Shown: in pieces, positions 25,928 to 32,285 of the stretch
How positions within the stretch are numbered: the stretch's first letter is position 1
How the letters are laid out: every line of letters begins with the position of its first letter
Source of the DNA: an uncultured Bacteroidota bacterium
GTDB lineage: Bacteria; Bacteroidota; Bacteroidia; Bacteroidales; F082
Direction of reading: 5' to 3'
DNA: 64,000 nucleotides
Assembly: GCA_903891085.1 (NCBI GenBank)
Contig: CAITDJ010000006.1
Location: 1 to 64,000 of the forward strand
Notes under the pieces: generated by a model
What the model was told of the DNA's origin: nothing
Seen by the model: only the letters and a program-made list of their open reading frames with translations
The model's database searches: none
Made by a program: the position numbers and the translations under genes

Positions 25928-27829
25928 CTATGGGACAAGAACAAGGCGGAAGCCTAAAAAGTAACTCTTGTCGTCGGGGTAGCTGAAGTCGCGATCCGAC
26001 ACCCGGCAGCGCTGCGGAACATTGTACCAGCTCCCGCCACGATCCATGCGGCCAGCGCCAGATGAGGCCCCTTGCGGATTGCTTTGGCTACCACTGCTGT
26101 AATCGCTGCACCACTCCCACACGTTGCCACTCATATCATAAATCCCCAACCCATTTGCCTTTTTTTGTCTCACCGTATGCGTTGTAAAACCTGAATTATT
26201 GTTGTACCAGGCCACTTCGTCAATGTTATTGCTACCCGCATATAAGGTTGATGAGCCTGTCGAAGCGCCTTGTGCAGCATACTCCCACTCTGCCTCAGTT
26301 GGCAAACGATATTTTTTACCGGTTTTTAACTTCAGTTTTTGAATAAATTTCTGCACTTCGTTCCAACTAACCCTTTCAACAGGTAAATTATCACCCTTAA
26401 AATTACTTGGATTGCTGCCCATGATTGCTGTCCATTGCTTTTGGGTAACCTCATATTTCCCAATATAGAAATCACTGAGAGTTACTTGATGTTGGGTTTC
26501 ATCACTTCGCCTATTAGGTTCATTGGCAGGGCTACCCATGGTAAAAGTGCCGCCTTTAACAAAAACCATTTCAATTCCATCCGTACTAGTGCTTATACCT
26601 GCGACAGGTTTTAAAAGTCTAATGCTTTTGTTGGTTGTTTCGCCTGTCTTTACTAGAGCTGTTTCAGTGGCTATGGTGTAAGCATTTGCGCTTACCTTAA
26701 TCGTGTAAGTGCCAACGGGTATGTCTTCAAAAACTTTCATTCCGGTGGCTATGTATCGTTCGCCTGCATCGCCGGTAACTTCAATATTGGCATCGAAAGG
26801 CGTTACGGCAATCTGCAAAGAGCCGGTTTGTACGTTGGGAAACATATCAATCACTTGCCTATCATTGCGTTTGAGCACAATTTGTTGTTCCTGTGTTTCA
26901 GCTTTTGGCATCTCTACCTTTATTTTAACCAGTTGCGGGGATAGTTTTATGTTTTTGCAATTCGTCACTTTTTCGTTGTTGATAAAAACCGAAGCCAACG
27001 GGTGGGTGTTCACTGTGAGGTAGCCAACATTTTCTTCGAGGGTGTAACTTTTGATTGTTTGGGATGTTTTCACCTCAAGCATTTGGTTTTCGATGCTTAC
27101 ATAGCCTTCTTTTGTGATTTTTACAGGATAGTTACCAGGTTTGTAAAAAGCGGCGATCGGGCTTTCACCTAAATTTACGCCATCCAGATAGATAATAGCA
27201 CCTTCAGGTATGGTTTCTATTTGCAATGCGGCATCGGCCTGTTTCAAGAGCTTATATTCGAAAAAAACATTTTTGTCATCTACAGTAATGTTTTTTTCTA
27301 TTGGTTGAAATCCGTCTTTTGTAATGCGGATGCTGTGTTGCCCAACCGAAATATTCTGTGTGGCAGAAGTCGTAACTACCTTATCATCAATTAATAAAAC
27401 AGCATCGGCGGGTGTAAAACGAATCGTAACTGGTAGCTGATTAGCCGTGTTTTCACCGTTGATCTCAATCTGCCACACTTCGCGCGCTTTCAACACAATT
27501 CCGTAATCTGAGAGAATCAGTTTCAAAGGTTTGAAGCCGGATTTGAATATCTGTAAAACCCTTTCGGTTGAAGTGAGATACACCATATCCATGCCCGGTT
27601 TGTCGTCGATATTACCAACAATGCCATCGAATGAATCGTAAGTAAAACCATCCTGATTAGAAACCACCTGAATGGCTGCGCAATAATTTCCATTGGCATC
27701 GCGGCGTGCCACCATTTCGCCGGTATCCAGTTTCTTTGCTTTGCCAATGATGTTGAGTTCATTGGTGACCTGAGCGTTTGTAACTAAAAAGCCAAATATC
27801 AACAGAAAAAAAATATTAGTTTTTTTCAT
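25928..27829 (-). CDS. Secreted PEGA-repeat/FGE-fold protein, paralogue of the DGR target
   Basis: A 633-residue exported protein with a signal peptide (MKKTNIFFLLIFGFLVTN). An N-terminal domain (about 20-125) is shared with the paralogue. Three or four PEGA-like β-domains follow (about 130-405; ALQIETIPEGAIIYLDGVNLG, GYLTVNTHPLASVFINNEKV). A formylglycine-generating-enzyme-type C-lectin-like domain ends the protein (about 420-633; GGTFTMGSPANE, GKYEVTQKQW, YRLPTEAEWEYA, GNVWEWCSD). The last 43 codons (VR2) are homologous to the DGR variable repeat, but they carry many non-adenine changes relative to the template. It is probably a former or distant target. The gene also shares a 5' leader with the paralogue. 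Confidence 0.85.
   Translation of the reverse strand: MKKTNIFFLLIFGFLVTNAQVTNELNIIGKAKKLDTGEMVARRDANGNYCAAIQVVSNQDGFTYDSFDGIVGNIDDKPGMDMVYLTSTERVLQIFKSGFKPLKLILSDYGIVLKAREVWQIEINGENTANQLPVTIRFTPADAVLLIDDKVVTTSATQNISVGQHSIRITKDGFQPIEKNITVDDKNVFFEYKLLKQADAALQIETIPEGAIIYLDGVNLGESPIAAFYKPGNYPVKITKEGYVSIENQMLEVKTSQTIKSYTLEENVGYLTVNTHPLASVFINNEKVTNCKNIKLSPQLVKIKVEMPKAETQEQQIVLKRNDRQVIDMFPNVQTGSLQIAVTPFDANIEVTGDAGERYIATGMKVFEDIPVGTYTIKVSANAYTIATETALVKTGETTNKSIRLLKPVAGISTSTDGIEMVFVKGGTFTMGSPANEPNRRSDETQHQVTLSDFYIGKYEVTQKQWTAIMGSNPSNFKGDNLPVERVSWNEVQKFIQKLKLKTGKKYRLPTEAEWEYAAQGASTGSSTLYAGSNNIDEVAWYNNNSGFTTHTVRQKKANGLGIYDMSGNVWEWCSDYSSGSQSNPQGASSGAGRMDRGGSWYNVPQRCRVSDRDFSYPDDKSYFLGFRLVLVP
25931..26059 (-). 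repeat. VR2: drifted variable-repeat homologue at the 3' end of the second target-like gene
   Basis: The last 43 codons, aligned without gaps to TR (30575-30703), differ at about 51 of 129 positions. About 25 fall on the 38 template adenines (about two thirds of them) and about 26 on the 91 other bases. Invariant codons such as GGC-AGC-TGG and TGC-CGG persist. The 3' end, which in VR1 is identical to TR, has also changed. Adenine positions are over-represented, as expected of an old mutagenised repeat, but the copy is no longer a close match to this template. Confidence 0.75.
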
Positions 27830-27883
27830 CTTTGAGACGCGTTTTGTTCAAAAACTGATGGAGAGTAAAAATAGTAAAAAGTT
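27827..27883 (-). repeat. Leader shared with the DGR target gene (copy 2)
   Basis: The 57 bp around the start codon closely match 34229-34285 upstream of the DGR target. The two copies share an identical 17-nt core on the plus strand (AGTAAAAATAGTAAAAA at 27864-27880 and 34267-34283). The core is too AT-rich to prove a regulator site. Conservation more likely reflects duplication of gene and promoter together. Confidence 0.6.
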
Positions 27884-27954
27884 AGAAAAAACAGAAAAAA
27901 AAATACACATAACACTTTATGAACTTTCAAACTTTATAAACTATCAATCTTATC

Positions 27955-29757
27955 TTACTTATAAATCCTGAAATTCGATGTGTTCACCAAAGCCGATGAA
28001 TCCCACTCATTGGGCTGCCAGGCGCGGATATAAATCAACGGGTCTTTCTCATTAAAATCGATCAGCAGAAACAGATAGCCTTCGTCGGCATAGCTTGTCG
28101 ACGAGTAATTCTGCCTCATCTCAACGCCATATACGCCCGGAGTGTTGTTTTTCTTCATGATTTCGAAGTTACTGAAATCAATGAAAATATCTTTCTGAAC
28201 ATCGAAAATCTGCTTTTGACGCGTAAGATATTGTTGCTTGGTAAACTGCAACTGCTCAAAACCCGGCTGACCCGGCATTTGCACATACGCCACGTCTGTA
28301 TTGGGTTTGTTGCGTGCTTCAATTTTGCGGCCCACCAAAATCAGCGCCTCATCGGCAAACATCAGGTCAATTGTTTTCATATCGCGGGTGAGATAGGCAG
28401 TGCGGTACTTCTCAACAAACTTAATGATTTCGAGTCGATTGCCCCAGTCATTTCCAAATTCGGCCTGTTTTACAAATTTTTCGTACAAATCATCGGTGAT
28501 GCATAAGTTGAAATCGATAAGTTCGCCGGTTTTATCAAAATCGAGCACCAGATATTCAGTCGATTGCTTGTTCATGGTTGGGTAAAGGTGATGCATTTCA
28601 ATCTTCCTTATTTCAAAGCCTTCGCGTGTTTCGCTCACATCCGCTTCAATCCGGCCTGAAAAAGGTTTCGGGTGGTTGAATCGCATATAATCCTTTATTT
28701 TAGTCATAATAAAAGGATCACTGCTGAACTGATTACCAACAAACTGCTCATCCCCTTTTTCGATGACAGCAATAAATTTATTGGCACTTAGCAGTATCTG
28801 CTCTGCCATTGCCAATGTTTTTTCCGATTTCAGCACCAATTGCGTACCCTGTGCAACAATGAGAGGAACCGTCTTTAACGGAATATTCAGCTGGCTCTGA
28901 AACTCAGGCCGTACCACCAAATCCCAAAGTTGCTCCACTGCCGCGGTTTCCTTGCGGGCATTGAAGTATTCATATTCGGTGAATAACTTCAGGTTATCGA
29001 AACTGATGCTTGATCCAACCAAACGGATGGTCGTTCTCCCATCGCGAACCTGCCCCGATCCGCTGATTTGGTTACCATCCCAAAAGCGATAATGCGACAG
29101 GCTCACCGGCTTGCCTTTGTAGGTAACATTAAAAACCACTTCGCGCTCTTTTTCATTGATTTTTACATCGCTCACCACCACAAACTGAATTCCCTGAAGT
29201 ATCTCGTTGATTGATTTGGGAATCTCGATGGTAAGATTTGTTTCCTGCACCCTGATATTCTCTTCGGGAATGGAATGGAGCAACACCAGCCCGAAATAAT
29301 AATTCTTCAGGGCAAAGGCAATGTTTCCGTTCTCCTCGTTCTTTCTTCCGTTTTGAAACATACTCAACACCAAATCTTTACGCGAGCTAAACAATTTCTT
29401 CACTTCATCTTTCGGGATATAGCCAAACACCTCCACTTTCCCGTCGGGCTGTATGGATCGCAACGATTGCACATCACTCAGCGTAGCCATTGAATAGGTG
29501 TTGATGATGGACGTAACATTTTCAGAAAAATCGGTTTTGGTTTCTTTCACTTTCGACTCAAACTGGCTCGAAACCTTCACGGCAATCTGCTCACTGATTC
29601 CCTGCAAGGCTTCATCATGGGCCTGATTTTCATCCGAAGAAATGCCGGAGCCGTAATAATAATTACCAGATTGGATGATTTCGGTTTTGGTGGGTTGTTG
29701 CGCAAAAAGTGCAATGACACAAAAACCTGAAACAATTGTGAAAAGCAACCTCTTCAT
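27955..29757 (-). CDS. Exported LPP20-like protein of unknown function
   Basis: About 600 residues. I use ATG 29757 because it starts MKRLLFTIVSGFCVIALFAQ, a good signal peptide; the longer frame begins at 29793. The first mature domain (about 30-130) resembles the LPP20 family, with YYYGSGISSDENQAHDEALQ (repetitive Ala/Glu helices and an exported localisation). The middle is β-rich and unknown. A segment near 455-560 (IIKFVEKYRTAYLTRDMKTI) has the look of an NTF2-like or similar small α+β fold. It lies between the two PEGA/FGE genes in the same orientation, 126 bp before the second. It is probably part of the same envelope module. Confidence 0.65.
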   Translation of the reverse strand: MKRLLFTIVSGFCVIALFAQQPTKTEIIQSGNYYYGSGISSDENQAHDEALQGISEQIAVKVSSQFESKVKETKTDFSENVTSIINTYSMATLSDVQSLRSIQPDGKVEVFGYIPKDEVKKLFSSRKDLVLSMFQNGRKNEENGNIAFALKNYYFGLVLLHSIPEENIRVQETNLTIEIPKSINEILQGIQFVVVSDVKINEKEREVVFNVTYKGKPVSLSHYRFWDGNQISGSGQVRDGRTTIRLVGSSISFDNLKLFTEYEYFNARKETAAVEQLWDLVVRPEFQSQLNIPLKTVPLIVAQGTQLVLKSEKTLAMAEQILLSANKFIAVIEKGDEQFVGNQFSSDPFIMTKIKDYMRFNHPKPFSGRIEADVSETREGFEIRKIEMHHLYPTMNKQSTEYLVLDFDKTGELIDFNLCITDDLYEKFVKQAEFGNDWGNRLEIIKFVEKYRTAYLTRDMKTIDLMFADEALILVGRKIEARNKPNTDVAYVQMPGQPGFEQLQFTKQQYLTRQKQIFDVQKDIFIDFSNFEIMKKNNTPGVYGVEMRQNYSSTSYADEGYLFLLIDFNEKDPLIYIRAWQPNEWDSSALVNTSNFRIYK

Positions 29758-29882
29758 GGTGGTTGAGATTAGAATTGAATTGTAAAGATACAATTTCTAA
29801 CCATTATTAAGAATAAGTTTCTCAGGGACAAATTTTTGACATTTTGCACCCAAGTAACTTAAGCTCTTTGTAAAAAATAATA

Positions 29883-30188
29883 TTATCCCGGGATAACTGA
29901 GCCGTTAAGCAGGTTTTTTACGCCAATAATTTCATCTATTTCATCCCAAAACACAAAATGGCCCCTCACAATATAATTCTCCCTTTGAGCAGCAGTGGCC
30001 ATTGTCAGCTTTTTTATCCATTGGATTGGGATTGAAAGGATTCTTTTGTCCGATAAATGAAAATGGATCAATGAATCTTCAAATATAACCTTGGTGATGG
30101 TAGGCAATTTAGTGTAATTCTCACTTATTGCCCGAGATCCTTTTGTATTCCTTTTGTTTTGTGTCTTTACAGTGTTCATACCAGGCAT
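29883..30188 (-). CDS. DUF2442 family protein
   Basis: A 101-residue protein with the DUF2442 core: LPTITKVIFEDSLIHFHLSD, a hydrophobic strand, then IQWIKKLTMATAAQRENY and VFWDEIDEIIGVKNLL. The first ATG at 30188 overlaps the upstream DUF4160 gene by 68 nt. A second ATG at 30179 or a later start is possible. DUF4160 and DUF2442 genes are often adjacent, and the pair has the size of a toxin-antitoxin or small regulatory pair, though function is unproven. It lies in the minus-strand stretch downstream of the DGR template. Confidence 0.75.
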   Translation of the reverse strand: MPGMNTVKTQNKRNTKGSRAISENYTKLPTITKVIFEDSLIHFHLSDKRILSIPIQWIKKLTMATAAQRENYIVRGHFVFWDEIDEIIGVKNLLNGSVIPG

Positions 30189-30405
30189 TTTTTAATAATG
30201 TGATGTTTTCTTTTATTATTCTTTCAATTTTTCCTAGTTCCATTTTACTGAAGCCGCATTTATAAGCCAACAAAATGTTAGTTCCTGAACTTAGCCAGTA
30301 TTTACATTCCTTATTTCCATCAACACAATGTATATGAATAGGTTCGGAGCAATCATAGCTTGTGAAGAAAAAAATTAAAGAGCCAATCCGTAGTACTGTC
30401 GGCAT
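30121..30405 (-). CDS. DUF4160 family protein
   Basis: About 94 residues from the ATG at 30405, which yields the family-typical start MPTVLRIGSLIFFFTSYD. The frame is open to 30519, but the extra 38 residues do not look like the family. SEPIHIHCVDGNKECKYWL (about 22-40) and GFSKMELGKIERIIKEN (about 55-71) are conserved features of DUF4160. It overlaps the DUF2442 gene. The pair starts about 170 bp past the DGR template, so it may be read by the same transcript. Role unknown. Confidence 0.78.
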   Translation of the reverse strand: MPTVLRIGSLIFFFTSYDCSEPIHIHCVDGNKECKYWLSSGTNILLAYKCGFSKMELGKIERIIKENITLLKNAWYEHCKDTKQKEYKRISGNK

Positions 30406-30458
30406 TGTTTTCAATAAATTATCATACAAAAGTAGAATAATTTGACGCTGGAACAAAT

Positions 30459-30500
30459 AAACAAGCCAGCTTTCGGCAATGCCTACTAACAGGCTTGTTT
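30459..30500 (-). repeat. Stem-loop downstream of the DGR template repeat
   Basis: AAACAAGCC (30459-30467) and GGCTTGTTT (30492-30500) are 9-bp perfect inverted arms around a 24-nt loop that contains GGCAATGCC. It lies 75-116 nt past the 3' end of TR in minus-strand sense. It could be the 3' structure of the DGR template RNA or a terminator before the DUF4160 gene. The tract after the stem is T-rich but interrupted. Confidence 0.5.
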
Positions 30501-30545
30501 CATTCAAATATTTGCCCATAATCGGGACGGGATAATAACCGGTTT

Positions 30546-30575
30546 AACAGTGGAAATCCATCCATCCTTTTAAGC
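30546..30575 (+). repeat. Inverted flank repeat beside TR
   Basis: The 30 bp abutting the TR 3' end are the reverse complement of 32260-32285 beside VR1, apart from a 4-nt ATGG insertion and one mismatch. See the copy beside VR1. Confidence 0.75.
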
Positions 30576-30703
30576 TTGGAGAGAACGAGGCGGAAGCCAA
30601 TGTTGTTGTTGCGGTTGTCTGGTGTGTTGTTGTTGCGGTTCGCCGTCCGGCAATTCTGCGCATTGTTGTTCCAGCTACCGCCGCGGTTCACACGGTTCGA
30701 CCC
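30575..30703 (-). repeat. DGR template repeat (TR)
   Basis: 129 nt beginning 10 bp after the reverse-transcriptase stop codon. On the minus strand it is rich in AAC codons (about 38 adenines), many in runs of AACAACAAC, and encodes Asn-rich text if read in the VR1 frame ([20 protein letters not shown]). Aligned with VR1 (32288-32416) it differs at 21 positions, all template adenines; no other base differs. The final 27 nt (ATT GGC TTC ... TCC AAG) are identical and would contain the initiation-of-mutagenic-homing region. The TR is non-coding; the ORF visible across it is incidental. Confidence 0.95.
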
Positions 30704-30713
30704 ATTTAAGTTA

Positions 30714-31718
30714 CTACCCTGTTTTCAACATTTCAATATATTTACTTCTTAAACTATAAGTGTTTGCTTGTCTTATAAAAGCTATCAATGGTAATACATG
30801 AGCTTGATATTCAGACTGATTCCATTCCTCATTGTGAAGCTTATATGTATAATGTCTCAATTTAACCTTAAACCTTTTACGACTACTACTGTTTAATAAA
30901 ACAGTGCTTTGAAATATGACAAATCCCAAAAATGGCAAGCCTTTTTCGGTTGAATTCAAACAAAATGGCTTGAGCGTTAAATTTAACTCCGATTTTACAA
31001 ATTGCTGAAATTTGATACCTACTCGTAAGAGAAAATCTTTATTGTTGGCCCATATTACCATATCGTCCATGTAACGGATATAAGCCGTAGCCTGTAATTT
31101 TTCTTTTAGGTAATGGTCAGCGAATGCTAAGTAATGATTTGCAAAATACTGGCTTGTTAAATTGCCAATTGGCAAACCTTTGCCAGTAGCAGTTTTATAA
31201 CTATCAATGATGTGATTAAAAACATTTAGTAATGCTTTATCCTTAAACATGTTTACAAGCATTATTTTAAGTTTTTCATGGTCAATACTGTCAAAGTATT
31301 TACGAACATCTAATTTCAAAAACCATTTATATTTTTGCTGAAATCCCTTTGCACGTTCCAATGCAGCAAAAGTACCTTTGCCCATACGACTTGCATAACT
31401 GTCGAAAATCTGATACTTTTCAAAATTGGCATGACATACATTCATTATCGCATGGTGGAGTACTCGCTCTCGAAATGTTGCTGCACAAATTAATCGTTCT
31501 TTTGGATCATGTATCGTAAAATAGTTATAATTACCAACATCAATATTACCTGATAACAACTCATCACGCAATAACAAAAGATTTTTATCTAATGATTTTC
31601 TAAAACACAAAACCTCTATTTTGCCTTCTTTGCCCTTTCGGGCTTTCCAGAATGCCAAACGTAAGTTATCAGGATCAGCTATTCTTGCTATCAGATGATT
31701 CTCTCGTTTCATTCTCAA
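30714..31718 (-). CDS. DGR-type reverse transcriptase
   Basis: A 334-residue reverse transcriptase. Motif A is [14 protein letters not shown] (Asp near residue 136). The DGR-type motif [16 protein letters not shown] is near 179-194, where group II introns and retrons have different residues. The catalytic YMDD is at 216-219. A short thumb ends the protein with no maturase or endonuclease domain. It should copy the template RNA from TR with error-prone incorporation opposite adenine and so seed mutagenic homing to VR1. It overlaps the HRDC gene by 44 nt, and TR follows its stop codon by 10 bp. Starts at 31718 or 31712 are both possible. Confidence 0.95.
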   Translation of the reverse strand: MRMKRENHLIARIADPDNLRLAFWKARKGKEGKIEVLCFRKSLDKNLLLLRDELLSGNIDVGNYNYFTIHDPKERLICAATFRERVLHHAIMNVCHANFEKYQIFDSYASRMGKGTFAALERAKGFQQKYKWFLKLDVRKYFDSIDHEKLKIMLVNMFKDKALLNVFNHIIDSYKTATGKGLPIGNLTSQYFANHYLAFADHYLKEKLQATAYIRYMDDMVIWANNKDFLLRVGIKFQQFVKSELNLTLKPFCLNSTEKGLPFLGFVIFQSTVLLNSSSRKRFKVKLRHYTYKLHNEEWNQSEYQAHVLPLIAFIRQANTYSLRSKYIEMLKTG

Positions 31719-32166
31719 TCATTTTAGAATTAAATAATGCTAACAGTTGATTACCATACTTTTCAACTTTTTTGTCGCCAATACCCCTCACTGATAATAA
31801 TTTATTTGCTTCTAAAACAGGTAAACGTGCAATGCCAGCCAATTCCTCATCGGTAAACACTGCATAAGCGGGCATAGCATCACTTGTTGCTATTATTTTC
31901 CGACACTCTCGTAGTTTTGAAAAAACAACAAATTCATTTTCATTCAGCACTTCTTTATAATCTACCTTTTGTTTATTCATTTGAGATGGAAAAACACTAG
32001 CGTCACCACTTAAATAACGCACACAAAAACTCCAATATGCACCTTTTTCATTTTGAAAAAAACGTTGCTCAACCTCCAACACCTTTTGCCCGGCCAAAAA
32101 ACGATTCATTTCGGCAAGCATTGCACCATTATCAGTAATTGGCACATTGAATATTTTTATTTGCAT
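31675..32166 (-). CDS. HRDC-domain DGR accessory protein
   Basis: A 163-residue protein. The C-terminal half (about 82-150) is an HRDC domain: VFSKLRECRKIIATSD, PAYAVFTDEELAGIARLPVL and LSVRGIGDKKVEKYGNQLL, with the helix-hairpin-like GIGDKK typical of nucleic-acid binding. The N-terminal part (MQIKIFNVPITDNGAMLAEM, FQNEKGAYWSFCVRYL) resembles the small domain found on HRDC-type DGR accessory genes. HRDC proteins replace or supplement the usual Avd helical-bundle protein in some DGRs; no Avd-like ORF is visible here. It lies between target gene and reverse transcriptase and overlaps the latter. Expected to bind the template RNA or cDNA complex. Confidence 0.85.
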   Translation of the reverse strand: MQIKIFNVPITDNGAMLAEMNRFLAGQKVLEVEQRFFQNEKGAYWSFCVRYLSGDASVFPSQMNKQKVDYKEVLNENEFVVFSKLRECRKIIATSDAMPAYAVFTDEELAGIARLPVLEANKLLSVRGIGDKKVEKYGNQLLALFNSKMIENETRESSDSKNS

Positions 32167-32259
32167 ATAAAATATATTTCGACCGCTACGCGGTATTATT
32201 ATTTATCATTGGCTTTTTACTCGGTCGTCCCTCCCTCGTTTAAGCCAAATTTTCTCTTT

Positions 32260-32285
32260 GCTTAAAAGGATGGTTTTCCACTGTT
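32260..32285 (+). repeat. Inverted flank repeat beside VR1
   Basis: About 26 bp immediately downstream (minus sense) of the VR1 stop codon, matching the TR flank at 30546-30575 in the opposite orientation. Two gene-sized loci on one strand sharing a flank that is inverted relative to the adjacent repeats is unusual. Confidence 0.75.

Noticed and set aside
25931-26059. VR2 as an active target of this TR
   Set aside because: About half its differences from TR are at non-adenine positions and the initiation end has drifted, so current retrohoming from this template is unlikely.
30500-30691. 63-codon ORF across the template repeat
   Set aside because: It starts from a GTG inside TR, has Asn-rich text caused by the AAC-rich template, and ends in unrelated sequence. 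The region is best explained as a non-coding template; no coding call made.
30714-31718. Retron or group II intron reverse transcriptase
   Set aside because: The motif LPIGNLTSQ, the short thumb, the absence of maturase/endonuclease domains or a retron ncRNA, and the TR/VR pair all fit a DGR.
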